In this document: positions 23,388-35,700 of the stretch, in pieces
Position numbering within the stretch: the stretch's first letter is position 1
Layout: each line of letters opens with the position of its first letter
Assembly (NCBI GenBank): GCA_963921825.1
Contig: OY997595.1
Location: 17,043,228-17,107,227 of the forward strand
Reading direction: 5' to 3'
DNA from: Erodium maritimum
Lineage: Eukaryota; Streptophyta; Magnoliopsida; Geraniales; Geraniaceae
DNA length: 64,000 bases
Program-made: the position numbers and the translations under genes
Notes under the pieces: generated by a model
Database searches by the model: none
What the model saw: only the letters and a program-made list of their open reading frames with translations
What the model was told of the DNA's origin: nothing

Positions 23388-24814
23388 TATCTCTTTGAAA
23401 TGTTAAAACTAATAATTTGCTTGATATCAAAGCATGAGCTTTCCTCCAATTGGCCCTAGTTTTTCTCAGCATACGGGACGTCATTTCTTTTTCAGTGTTT
23501 TGATCCAGAAATCTTCATTCTCCGTTGTTTTGATTCGGCAACCATCTAATGTATCTCTATTCCTTCATTCCGACACCGTGATCCTAGCGATGATCCTTCC
23601 ACTTCCGATTTTTCGTCTCTGTCCCCGCCGCCTCGGATTCTTTCGCCTTTGAAGTTGCCATCGACGTATCTACCTCATTAGCCTCTACCGATGCCTCCTC
23701 CTCGATCTTTATCCCGATTTTGGCTCATCATAATCTTTTGGTTCTATTCTTTTTCAAGGTTTAATCACATAGAAATTTGCGGGACATAAAGAAAGGGGAC
23801 TCAAAATCTAAACATGATTCCACCACTTTCTGTTGAGACATATTTTCAATCGCACTTCTCACGATAAAACGATTCCTCGGCAAGGGATCAAGCAACGCTT
23901 AGGCACCATCATAAGAAGAGTTTTCTTCACTGTTTCAAAGCTTACTTCTTTTGACATTTCTATTCTATAGCACACCTCATGAGAAATAAGTCTTGATTAT
24001 GGGATCAAGCATCGTTCAGGCACCATCATATGTAGATTTCCTCACTTTATTATGTCTTTACAGTCTTTTATCTTAGTTTATGTATTTTTTTTATAACCGA
24101 TTTTTCTTCGACTATTGATTTAGAGTTTATGAACGGGGGACTCAAGTCGCCTATTTTTTGTATTGAATCTTTTTCTTTTCATTATTAATATAAGTTTCTT
24201 TCGCTAAAAAGAATGTGAAAACTAATAGTTGATTCTTTCCTAGATTTTAAGCCTATCCTCTCTCTCCTTGTCTAGAAATAATCTTTAGGATTTGTTCTTA
24301 TAAACGGTGTGTCGCCACAATTTCCTTTTCTTATCCAGTCGAGGGTCACTTTCCCTTTGATCTCCCCTCCAACTTTTTCTCCCTAATTCACTCCTTCATC
24401 CTCATCTTCTTCCAGTTCCATCCTCGAAATTGGACCATCCTTTCTCCCATGACCTTTCTAAGCCCATTTCGACAAATATGGAGGCTATCTAGTCTTGAAT
24501 GACAATTGTCTCCTTGGATAAGGACTATGACGACGACGAAGCCAACATTAAGGTCTCGGTAGAGGCAGTAATAATTATGGAAAACGCCAAGTGTTATTTT
24601 GTTTGTCTGAAAATTCGATATCAAGGTAGATATGACATCATAAACTCATGCATGTTCCTTAATGTTTTATGAATTAATGTAAAATTTACGTTATGTCTTA
24701 AAAGTAATGTTTTTTCATACATTATTTACTTTTGTTTTTTACTACAACTTCAGGCGATAATGGCAAAGCGAGTTTGTTTAAAGTCCAGTAATTGATTTTT
24801 TCCATACTCAGACT
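23388..24814. other. Repeat-like DNA without a resolved gene
   Basis: No intact reading frame of a known family was seen. Two diverged direct copies of GGGATCAAGCAACGCTTAGG followed by CACCATCATA occur at about 23886 and 24001. A T-rich tail-like region near 24160-24220 resembles a degenerate LINE 3' end. Confidence 0.35.
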
Positions 24815-25761
24815 AGTTTAAAGCGAAGCTAAGCGAAGATATCAACACATAATGTCATTGACATGAAAGTTTATAACAGCACACGAGAGTGGATTTTATC
24901 GAGTATATCCAGAACGCGTCCATCTTTATCTGATGCTGAAGATATATTTCTTTTACTTGTAGATACTCATTATTAGAATTCTACTTGTATTAGGAAATGA
25001 GGTCGTGTTCTTTCCAAAATCATAAGATATGTACAAAGATCCTTATGGATTAATTTTGGGAAGTTCTGTTGAACAAGGAAACAAGAAGTTCAGCCTAATC
25101 GTTACTCTAAAGGTCAACCAAACCCTAGAAGGAGCAGACCTTCAGAGTGTGAAGCTATATAAATCGAGAAGACCTCTAGAGCGAAGGTTGATTGCAATTG
25201 CCATTACCTTTCGATCATTGTCGTCTGTTGAAGACTATTGTGTGCATTGCACTTGTGTTCATGAATTCAGAGTTCTCAAGCGTGTTGGATTAGCGTGTTG
25301 AGAATCTGAATGAAGTGAATCATAGTGAATGCTGGTGTGCTCATACTTCCTTTCGTAACTGAACAAGTAATATAGTTGTGTCCTCGTGATTGAAGAATCA
25401 CGACCCTTTTGAAGACGAAAAACAACCCAAGACTGAAGGGCTTGAAGAGTGGAATCGAGCGGGGAAATCGAATTTAGGGGGGGTCCTGAGATAGGTTTGT
25501 CACGCTGTAATAATAACATAGGTTTGATTTGGATGATCTGAGAAACTTGTATGTTGATTATTACACTATAGTGAAAACCATTCCAATGGTAGAGTGCCCC
25601 CAGACATAGGTGATGATGCACCAAACTAGGTAACCAATTGTGTGTCTTTAAATGCTTCGTTGTTTTACTTTTTGTTTCCATTATGTTATAACACAAGATG
25701 TTAGTACATGAGTCTTAACATCTTAAAAAACACCTTGCTCCTTCAGCTGAGTAGAATTTCA
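24815..25761 (+). repeat. 5' LTR of Sirevirus-like element (5' truncated)
   Basis: It aligns with the 3' LTR from GCGAAGCTAAGCGAAGAT onwards and ends GAGTAGAATTTCA at 25761. Compared with the 3' LTR it lacks about 75 bp at its start but has about 420 bp in its middle (about 25055-25475) that the 3' LTR lacks. Many substitutions show that the element is old. Confidence 0.75.
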
Positions 25762-25779
25762 ATTGGTATTAGAGAAGGT
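25762..25779 (+). other. Primer binding site of Sirevirus-like element
   Basis: The sequence ATTGGTATTAGAGAAGG directly after the LTR end is a decayed match to the initiator-Met tRNA primer site TGGTATCAGAGC. Confidence 0.65.
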
Positions 25780-25879
25780 CACTCAATCTAAGTGGTGTGA
25801 TCCTATAAGGGATAAATTCTGCGTGTGCAAAAACGGAAACCTCAAGAGAGGGAGCTTCAGTAACTCGTCCGCCAACACT

Positions 25880-26390
25880 TTCTGGAATTAACTATGGGAC
25901 TAGAAAGTCAGGATGAGTGCGTTCATGAAATCCCTATATAGCGAAACTTGGAAATATGTAGTCCATGGTTGGGAACCACCACTATTGAAGGCACAGTAAG
26001 GAAAACCAGTTATGTCTAAGCCAAAAAAGGACTGAAGTACTGCAGAGGACGAAGCTTCTATGGGAAACTCTTGTGCCTCGAATACTATATTCAATGGTGT
26101 CAGTTAGGATGTTTTCAAGCTTATCAATACCTGCTCAAGTGCTACGGAGGCTTGGGAAATATTAGAAATTTCTTATGAAGGAACAACGAATGTCAAAGAT
26201 CAAATACTGCAGTATCTCACTACAAACTTTGAGGCAATGAACATGAGAGATGATGAGTCGATAACCCAGTTTCATGTCCGACTTAGAGACATTGCAAATG
26301 AATCTTTTTCACTTGGAAAATAATGTCAGATGAAGTACTCGTTAGAAAAACATCGAGAGCTGTTAACTCAAGATTTAAAATGAAAATCAC
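25880..26390 (+). pseudogene. Gag fragment of Sirevirus-like element, upstream part
   Basis: In mixed frames the segment reads a UBN2-like gag. Pieces include CSSATEAWEILEISYEG, NMRDDESITQFHVRLRDIAN and LVRKTSRAVNSRFKMK. Several frameshifts and stops separate them. The fragment is cut at 26390 by the solo LTR and resumes at 29872. Confidence 0.75.
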
Positions 26391-26964
26391 TGTAATAACC
26401 ACTCCCGGTCAACGCCAGTCAAACCTGCGAAAAACAGGAAAATTTAAATTTTTTTAAGACGGACACTTAATTGAACCTAAATGACCCAGAGTGTCATACC
26501 GGACTTAAGTTGACCCTTTTATTGAACAAAGTGAGTTCCGGGAAACTCGGGGCATTTTTCTGACCAATTTGGGAAATGTTGACTTTTCGCTGGAAAAGTC
26601 AACCGAGCGACGTTTTGGTCCATTCGAGGACCGTTTTGGATCCGAAAAGCTTAGCCGTCGTCGCAGCGGTCTTAGTTGAGCTGTTTCCTTGTAGCCCGCC
26701 AAGTTTCGTAATTTCTTGGGAAAAATGCCCGTTCGGGGCCCGAAACGTCCGTTTTTCGCGAAACTGATTGGAAAATATCAACTAGATATTTTCCAAAAGG
26801 TGTGGGACCACCTTGCCACTTGTCCAATTAGTGGTGGTGTTAGGTTTGGGGGGGAAATGAGTGGATGGGAGGTGTGGCCGAACATAAGGGGTTAAAGGAG
26901 AGAAAAGTGGGTTTTGTTGTTAGTTTAATTAAATTAGAAAGAGAGAAGAGAGAGTTTAGAGAGA

Positions 26965-27069
26965 GAAGAAGAAGAAGAAGAAGAAGAAGAAGAAGAAGAA
27001 GAAGAAGAAGAAGAAGAAGAAGAAGAAGAAGAAGAAGAAGAAGAAGAAGAAGAAGAAGAAGAAGAAGAA
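26965..27069. repeat. (GAA)35 trinucleotide repeat
   Basis: An uninterrupted run of 35 GAA triplets spans 105 bp inside the solo LTR. It sits in the A/G-rich first third of the LTR. On the opposite strand it is TTC, a purine-pyrimidine mirror tract able to form triplex DNA. Confidence 0.97.
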
Positions 27070-29578
27070 GAGAGAAGGAGAAAGGGTTAGGGTTTGGAGG
27101 AGAATCAAGCCCTTGGATCGTCTTAAAGCAAAGAGCAATCCCGTTCCCCTCATCCTCCTCTACGGTAATACCCAAACCGATTCTCGTTTTGATTATTTTG
27201 GAAAGCTAGGGTTTTGTTAAAACTAATGACTTAGTGTTGTGTGGAGGTTAGGGAGGTGTTGGAGACGTTTTAGAGGTATTTGGGGGTTTAATGACACGTT
27301 TTCCGGTGACCGGAGGCTCGGGAGGAGCTCCGGCCACCGTGGGTGGTGGTCGGCCGGCCATGAGGTGGCTGGCCAGAGCTGGCAGCAGCCACCACATGGT
27401 GGCCGAGCCCCCCCTCAAACCCTAGGGCTCTCGGCCAAGGAGGTTGGGTGGGGCCCACGTGCTCGGTTGCTCGGGTTTTAATGTTCGGGTGGTTTAAAAC
27501 GTTCCCCGGGCCATTTATCCTAAACCAAATCGAAAATTGGATTTAAATTGGAGAAGTTGTAATTAACGGGTTTTAGAAAATTTAAACGTTAATTAATTAA
27601 ATCGGAAGTCGGAATTCGATTCCGTCAAGGGCGTTGGGTTCCTTGAAATATTCTAAGACCGTAGAAACGAAAACGAGGGCTTTTGGAGCCCCGGAAGGCA
27701 ATTATTGAAAACCGGGCAGATTCGTCATGTTGGGCGAATCGGGCCTTTAAGGGTCCTTTATCGACAATGTCGAGTAATTGGGAAGTTTGGGAGTGATCGA
27801 CTTTATCGGGGTTACGTTTGGGCGTTAAGGTTATTGATTTTCGGGTTTTTCGTAATAGTTTAAAAGTGCTTTAAAATTGTGTTCTTTTAGATCGTGCTGC
27901 GGACCGAGGCAAAGGGAAGCTCGGTGAGTGACTGGGTTTACATCGAGGTTTAGTGGAGCGCTTTTGGAGTATTATACGAGGTAGGGAAAAGTAGCCGGAT
28001 CTCGGCCCTGACTGGGGAAAGTTAACAGTAGAATTGCATGTGACACTGGGGTGTCGTGGGTTGAGTAGGTTTATTTAAATATTAGAAAAGCATGATACGG
28101 TATCGTAGTAATTATTAGAAAAGCATGATACGGAATTGTAGCGTTTATGAGAAAAGCATGTGACACTTAGTAGTGTCGTAGGAGCAGAGAACTTAGCGTT
28201 ATTAGAATTACTGGAGGCATATGACCATGCCCGGAGGTTGTTTGTGAACTTATCGATATTAGGAGTACTGGAGGCATATGACCATGCCCGGAGGTTGATT
28301 GAGAAACTGTTGATATTAGGACTGTTGGAGGCTTTGGTTAAGCCGGAGGTTGATTGATCTTTTGGTGTTTGGGTTGCCTTGAGAGCCTGTTTTATTATTG
28401 TTGAGTCTTGGGTGGCCTTGAGAGCCCGTGTTATTATTCGTGTTTGGGTGGCCATGAGAGCCCGTACTTTACTGTTGGTGTTTTAGCTGGCTTACGAGTT
28501 AGAGTCTCGGTAAGTTGCAAGCGTGTTTTATTGTTGAGTTTTGGGTGGCCATGAGTGCCCGTGGGGTGGTTGAACCCGTGTCTTTACCTTTGGTGTTTTG
28601 GGCGGTCTTAAGAGTCGTGTACTAAGGTTGGTGTCTTTGGCTGGCCTGGACGAGTTGGAGTCTCGGGGGTGGTTGCAAGCTTTCTTTAGCTGGCTTACGA
28701 GTTAGAGTCTCGGTAAGTTGCAAGCGTGTTTTATGGTTGGTGTCTTGGAAGGCCATGAGTGCCTGTGGGGCTGTTGAGTCCGTGTCTTACGGTTGGTGTG
28801 TCTTGGGAGGCCGTGAGTGCCTGTGGGGCTGTTGAGTCCGAGTTTTACTGTTAGTGTCTTGGTGGCCATGAGTGCCTGTGAGTGTTGAACCTGTGTTGTT
28901 ACTGGTTGTTGAACTTGCTTGTGATTGTGATTGTGATTGTGTTTGTGATTACCTGAGGTTGGGGCCCGCTTCATGAAACGGGGGTCCACGAGCACACGCG
29001 TCTGCATGTTCAAACGGGGGTAGGGGGCCCGCCCGCCAATAAAGGGGTCCTGGCCGCGCGTGTGTGGTTTGGGTTTGTGAGCATACTTTGGCTGGCTTAC
29101 GGGTTAGAGTCCCGGTAAGTTGCACGCATTCTTTGGCTGGCTTACGAGTTAGAGTCTCGGTAAGTGCAAGCATTTTCCGGCTGGCTTACGAGTTAGAGTC
29201 TCGGTAAGTTGCAGGATTCTTGGGTTGGCCTGACCGGGTTAGAGTCCCGGGAAGGCGTGAGCATTCTTGGCAGCTGGTTTGCGATCCTTTTTTATCTTGT
29301 TTGGTGTGCGATCCTTCATGATCTTGTTTGGGGTGTGATCCCTTGTGATGTTGTTTGGTGTTGCGTAACTTTCTTTTGAGTCCTTGGAAGAGGTCGTCAA
29401 TGGTTGTGTCGGGTCTACTTTACGTGTCACGGTGTCGAGTTGGTCAGGGAAGGCAACAGTGGGTGTTTGTTCAGTTAGAGTACTTGGGTTGGGGATGGCG
29501 TTCCCCGGTGTTGAGTTGTTGTTGGCGTTACTTGCTTTGTCTGCTAATTATACCATAGTCAGTCTCTTATCTGTGGTG

Positions 29579-29594
29579 GTGAGCGAACGCTCAC
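29579..29594 (+). other. Hairpin GTGAGC-GAAC-GCTCAC in LTR
   Basis: A perfect 6-bp stem with a 4-base loop lies 278 bp before the LTR end. It is followed by CCCCTAGCTGCTTTTCCTAC and then AGGTA. The same arrangement occurs at 61293-61308 and, with a 5-bp stem, at 57268-57281 on the minus strand. Confidence 0.7.
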
Positions 29595-29871
29595 CCCTAG
29601 CTGCTTTTCCTACAGGTACTGTTCGTGGGACGGACTAGGTGAGCTCTCGAAGCTTGTGGAGTTAGGAGCGGAGTCCGGGTTTTTTCTTTTGAGTCTAGTG
29701 ACGGATACCTTGTACTTTTGTCCACTTGTTGGGACGTGTTTTAAACTGTAATTATTATTTTGTTGAACAAAGGGTACTTTTAAAGTGTTTAATGAAAACA
29801 GGTTTCAAGTATCGTATCTTTTTAAAATGTTCGCGTCCCTAGTTCGGTTTTACTGAAATTGGGGCGTGACA

Positions 29872-31000
29872 ATCACTGCCATAGAAAAGATGCATGAATT
29901 GATCTATCTCGGGTTTGACGAGCTTATGGCATGACTCATAAAAATTTGAGTTATCACTTCAAGGCATGGACAAGAGAACAAAAGGAGTGTCATTGAAGAG
30001 ATCTAACATAACCTTAAGGATCAACATGAATAAATTTCAAAAGAAGGAATGGAGGAAACGTTGGCTATGATGTCAAGAATGAAATGAAGCGATTCATTCG
30101 TATGTCAGGAAAACATGGTCGTCAACATGTTCGTTCAGATGTTTGTCATGATGTAAATGACAGCTCGCATCATAAAGGATCGAACCTATTAGAGAGGAAT
30201 GCTGATCAATCAGATAAAAGGAAAGGGACTCAATGTCGTGAATGTGAAGGATTTGGACATAGTCAACGAGAATGCCCAACCTTCCTAAGGAAGTAGAAGA
30301 AAGGATTCAATACATCTTTGTCCGATGAAGATGATGAACTTCAACAGGTAGAATCACCTTTCTTTAACCACTAACTTTGCTTCTGTTGAAACAGGTGAAA
30401 CTAGTGATGGAAGCATCTCTCCAAGGATATTCTCATATGATCCCATAACTATTAAGAACGATCACATATGCATTAAATATGAAGGAGATTCACAGACCAT
30501 TGTGCTACAACATGATGAGATAAAGTCTTTGATTCTCTTAAGGAAGAAGTCAAGACACTCATTGGAGAAATTAACTGAATCACCAAGTCTGTCAGGATGT
30601 TGAATTCAAGCACATACATGTTGGATAAAATATTTTCTATTGGGAAAATAGTTAAGAATATGAATGGACCCAGTTATACTGATAAAGAATCAAATTCTCA
30701 ATCTATGGTTGTTCCTCAGACAAAATTCATTCAATTCATAGCTGTTGGAAAACAGATAGCTGATCAGACTCTTTCAACTTCCAAGATGCATGAGGTTCAA
30801 CAACATTATAGTTGACATACTAAGCGACATCTTGTACAATAAACGGTAAGACTCCCAAAGATTCAACAACATCAAATCTCTTCTAACTCTCAAGCTGAAT
30901 CTGTATATGCAGAGAATCACATAAGAACTCCATGGAAGTGTCACCATTGTGGTAAGAAAGGTCACATAAGGCCACACTGTCATCAACTGTGTGGAATGTC
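29872..31000 (+). pseudogene. Gag fragment of Sirevirus-like element, zinc knuckles
   Basis: The gag continues after the solo LTR. A first zinc knuckle is CRECEGFGHSQRECPTFLRK at about 30235-30294. A second, CHHCGKKGHIRPHC, is at about 30940-30985. This pair and their spacing are typical of SIRE1-like gag proteins, which bind genomic RNA. Many frameshifts and stops are present. Confidence 0.8.
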
Positions 31001-31984
31001 TCGTGCAACATAATTTTATCCTGCTCAGCCTTCAGAAGAAACAATCGTTGCTGATTCCGTTGTTATAAGGAAGGTATCTTTGTTACTCTTTTTGAAAAAT
31101 CTGTTAATGTTACTGCTAGTGAAAAACCTGCCTATGAGCCTAGTAAGATAAAGAGTTCTTCCATTGATGATATTTTTGCAACTATTACTTCTGGTTCATA
31201 TATGCATGCAAAGAAAAAAGGAAAGTCGAAGACAAAAGCAGTAGAAAATGAAATTGTTTCTAAAACCTTCACTGAAATACTCAAGGTTATTAAGTCTAGA
31301 GCTAGGAAGAATAATGATTATGCTATTGTTATTATAGAAGAAGTTGTGAAATTAGTTAAAAAGAAAGTTGGTAGTTCTGAGGCTGTGTTTGTAGAAAAAG
31401 GATATAGACTTAATATTGAAATTGCTGAAAGGAAAGAAGGTTCCTATGATATCAAGTCAAATGTTCGTGGGGTTGTTCACAAATAAGTAACTAATGATGG
31501 TGATGAAGAGGTTACCCTAGTAGACCCGAATTCCGTCAAACAAAACCAATAAAAGAAAAAGAGGGTGAAAAGTTTTGCATGCATTCTAAAGAAAGAGTCC
31601 AAGAGATTCAAGTCAAAAGGAAATATTGGATAAGAAGATCTAGCTACTCCATTAAGTAGATTGAAGAGAGAAGCATCGAGCAAAAAAAGTTCTAGTGCCT
31701 TTGCTCCAAAGAAATCTACCAAGCCAGCCATTCATCTTACGGATGAACCCTCGTCTAAGGGGGAAGTTGATGAGGAAAATGTTTCTTCATCAAAGTCCGA
31801 GGAAAAAAAGTTTGTCTCAATAGATAGAACTCCATAAGAAGTTGCCCAAAACTGGGATTATCTCTCTCTTGGATTCATATTTCCAGAAAGGGAAGTTTTT
31901 GAAGATGTCAAGAGTTTTGAATAAGTCTGCAAGGCTCTTGAAAATGATCAATTAATACAGACTATCAGAGATATTGGTCCATAC
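31001..31984 (+). pseudogene. Charged linker and start of env-like region
   Basis: A Lys/Glu/Ser-rich frame (for example 31202-31486, with KKKGKSKTKAVENEIV) leads to the beginning of a plant envelope-like/PF20167-type sequence from about 31850, cut at 31984 by a copia element. Such a low-complexity leader before the env-like ORF is usual in Sireviruses. Here it directly follows the gag knuckle region with no pol in between. Stops are scattered through it. Confidence 0.6.
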
Positions 31985-32654
31985 TGTTGGGCTTGTTTCA
32001 ATTAAATGGAACAAGGCCCAAAGCCTATTTGGTGCAACTTAAGCCCAAATGGATGATAGGGTTTCTATATGGATTAGAAATCAGATTTGGAAGTGTGTGA
32101 GTGCCTCCATTGTTGAGAGAGAAGCAAAGAGAGAGAGAGAGAAGAAGAAGAGCAGATTTTTCTGCAGAATTCCAGTCCGACCAGCCACGTTCAAGAGTCC
32201 GATCAGAGGTTCATCCAAAGTCCGATGATGCTGATTTTTGAGTGAATGTTCTCCACATATAGGTCTTCAAAGTGGACGGTGGAATTTGTGTTTTGACGGT
32301 TCGTTTTTCAGATACACGAGCTGCAAGTTGGGCCACCAAGTTGGTGAGATTCCTCTTCTTTCTTGAGTTTTGTTGCTAGTTCCAACACTAGGTATTGTTG
32401 AGATATTGTGTATGCCTATAATTTGATTAGAGAGATATTGTACCCATTAAAGTTGATAGTGGATGATTAAGAGGCCTAGAGGGTCCCGTGGTTTTTACTT
32501 CTCGTCTTGAGAAGGTTTTCCACGCTAAATCTTGTGTGCATTGTGCTTGGTGGTTTGCTCTGTTTGTTGGTTTCCTATAAGGTGTGCACAGGTGTGAGAG
32601 AATTTATTCCGCTGTGTTGCATTTATCTGTTGTTATTTGGTATTCTCCCTATCA
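31985..32654 (+). repeat. 5' LTR of Tnt1-like copia element
   Basis: The LTR starts TGTTGGGCTTGTTTCAATTA and ends with CA at 32654. A short AG-rich microsatellite near 32125 differs in length from the 3' LTR. Confidence 0.93.
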
Positions 32655-32656
32655 AA

Positions 32657-32673
32657 GTGGTATCAGAGCCTGG
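32657..32673 (+). other. Primer binding site of Tnt1-like element
   Basis: TGGTATCAGAGCCTGG begins three bases after the LTR and is a full match to the usual plant initiator-Met tRNA primer site. Confidence 0.92.
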
Positions 32674-32703
32674 TTGGCTTATTGGGGTTTTCTGTGTTAA
32701 ACG

Positions 32704-35700
32704 ATGGAAGCTAATACAAGTAGAATGATTAATCTGAATGGTTCTAATTATCATGTTTGGAGGGGCAAGATGGAGGATCTTCTTTATGTGAAGGATTATT
32801 ATCTGCCGGTATTCAGTGAAGAAATGCATGAGGGTAAAACTGATGGTGCTTGGAAATTATTTCATCGCCAAGTGTGTGGTTACATCAGGCAATGAGTTGA
32901 TGATAATGTTTTGAATCATGTTAGTGGAGAGACAGATGCACGCATGTTATGGAGCAAGCTTGAGCAGTTTTATGCTCGAAAGACAGGGAATAACAAGTTG
33001 TTTCTGATTAAGCAGATGATGAGTTTGAAGTATCAGGATGGGAGTCCTATGAAAGATCATCTGAATGCTTTTCAGGGTATTATTAATCAACTTGCAGGAA
33101 TGGGTATCAAGTTTGAAGATGAGGTTCAAGGTTTGTGGCTTCTGGGTACTTTGTCGGACTCTTGGGAGACGTTCAGAACGTCATTGTCTAACTCGGCTCC
33201 AGATGGTGTTATTACCATGGATATGGCTAAGGGGTGTGTTTTAAATGAAGAGACGAGAAGAAGGTCACAGGGTTCCTCTTCACACACGGAGGTCTTGGTT
33301 ACTACACAAAGAGGGAGGAGTAAGAGCATAGATCTGAAAGGCAGAGACAGAAGTAAAAGTAAGAACCGGTTTGCTGATGTTGAGTGTTATCATTGTGGTC
33401 AAAAGGGGCATATGAAAAAGCATTGCCGAAAATTTAAAAGAGACACCAAATATGACAAAGGAAAGGGAAAGGAGCACAATAGGGGTGGTGATGATGATAA
33501 TGCTGCTGTTATTACAGGGGAGTTCCTTGTTCTATGTGATGATGAAGAAACTGTCAATTTGGCTTCTCAAGAGACCAGTTGGATAGAAAATAGTGGTGCC
33601 AGTATACATGCTACATCGAGGAGGGATTTCTTTTCATCTTATACATCTGGTGACTATGGGAGTGTTAAGATGGGAAACAAAGACACGTCAAAGGCTATTG
33701 GCGGTGGAGATGTGAGCTTGGAGACGGAAAATGGTACACTCTTGGTTCTTAAAAATGTTAAGCATATTCCTGACATTCGCTTGAACTTGATATCTGTTGG
33801 AAGGCTCGATGATGAAGGTTTTCATCATCACTTTGGTGATGGCAAGTGGAAGCTCACCAAAGGTTCTATGGTTGTGGCTAGAGGGAGCAAGTGTGCTTCG
33901 TTATACGTTACTCGAGCTAGAGTTTGTGATGGCATTGTTAATGCAGTTGATGGTGAAGGTACAACTGAATTGTGGCACAGTCGGCTTAGTCACATAAGTG
34001 AGAAGGGATTGATGATGTTGAGCAAGAAGAATCTTCTACCGGGGATGAGTTGCACACCATTGAAGAAGTGTGAACATTGCTTGGCCGGTAAGCAAACAAG
34101 AATTTCTTTTAAATCATCACCTCCTTCTAGAAAGCCAGAAATACTTGATTTGGTATATTCTGATGTGTGTGGTCCTATGAAGAAAAGGACATTGGGCGGT
34201 GCACTTTATTTTGTGACGTTTATTGATGATCATTCAAGGAAGGTGTGGGCTTACACCTTGAAGACGAAAGATCAAGTGCTTGGAGTTTTCAAGAAGTTTC
34301 ATGCCCTAGTTGAGAGACAGACTGGGAAGAAGTTGAAGTGCATCAGGACAGATAATCGAGGTGAGTATTGTGGTCCTTTTGATGAGTATTGCATGGATCA
34401 AGGTATTCGACACCAAAACACACCTCCAAAGACACCTTAGTTGAATGGGTTAGCTGAGAGGATGAACAGGACACTTGTTGAGAGGGTGAGATGTTTGCTT
34501 TCACAAGCAAGGCTACCGAGATCCTTTTGGGGTGAAGCTTTGAGTACAGTGGTACATGTTTTAAATCTCACACCTAGTGTTCCTCTTGGGTTTGATGTTC
34601 CAAATAGAGTTTGGACAGGTAAAGACGTCTCCTATGATCATTTGAGAGTTTTTGGGTGCAAGGCATTTGTGCATGTACCAAAGGATGAAAGGTCTAAGCT
34701 TGATGTGAAGACAAGACAGTGCATATTCATCGGTTATGGCTTGGATGAGTTTGGTTACAGGTTTTATGATCCTGTACAAAAGAAGCTAGTTAGAAGTCGC
34801 GATGTGGTTTTTAAGGAAGACCATAATGTTAAAGATATGGAGAAAGTTGTAGATCTTCCTCCATATAGTGATGACTTGATTGACTTTGATATAGTTCCTT
34901 CTGCAGGTTTACAAAGTTAGGCTGAAGACGAAGTTCATGATGACAATCAAGATACATGCAATGTTGACATTCCAACAGAGGTTGAGATGGATGATGAAAT
35001 CCATGAGCAGTTGCCAGTACCTGTTGATCCACCAGTTGTTCCACTCAGGAGATCTTCTAGAGATCGTCATCCTTCTTCAAGGTATTCTATTGATGAGTAT
35101 GTGTTACTAACTGACGGGGGATAGCCTCAAAGTTATGAAGAAGCCATTGAAGATGAGAACATAGAGGAGTGGGTTGAGGCCATGCAAGATGAGATGAAGT
35201 CATTGCATGAGAACCATACTTCTTTTGAGTTGGTTAAGTTGCCGAAAGGTAAGAGAGCTTTGAAGAACAAGTGGGTGTACATAGTAAAGCAGGAAGAGAA
35301 TTCCTCACGCCCAAGATACAAAGCCAAATTGGTGGTCAAAGGGTTCAGCCAGAGGAAAGGTATTGATTTTGATGAAATATTTTCTCCGGTTGTTAAGATG
35401 TCATCTATTCGTGTTGTTCTGGGTTTAGCAGCTAGTCTTGATTTGGAGATTGAGCAGATGGATGTGAAGACTGCATTTCTCCATGGTGACTTAGACAAGG
35501 AGATTTATATGGAGCAGCCAGAGGGTTTCGCAGAAAAGGGGAAAGAGGAGTATGTGTGCAAGCTACAGAAAAGTCTTTATGGGTTGAAGCAGGCACCAAG
35601 GCAGTGGTACAAGAAGTTTGAATCAGTTATGGGGGAGCAAGGGTACCAGAAAACTAAGTGTGACCATTATGGTTTTGTGAAGCGATTCTCTGATGATGAT

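Larger units (their letters stand above)
26391..29871 (+). mobile_element. Solo LTR of gypsy type, 3.48 kb, TSD ATCAC
   Basis: It begins TGTAATAACCACTCCCGG at 26391, ends ATTGGGGCGTGACA at 29871, and is flanked by ATCAC on both sides (26386-26390 and 29872-29876). No internal retroelement coding sequence is present, so this is a solo LTR left by recombination between two LTRs. The same family is seen, split, at 50169-50538 and 59580-61580. It carries a 35-copy GAA repeat, a minisatellite region (28400-28900), and a hairpin with a CCTACAGGTA motif near its end. Confidence 0.92.

Noticed and set aside
26865..27209. Long frames of poly-Arg and, on the other strand, poly-Leu/Phe
   Set aside because: They are created by the (GAA)35 repeat, which stays open in several frames. 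There is no gene-like context.
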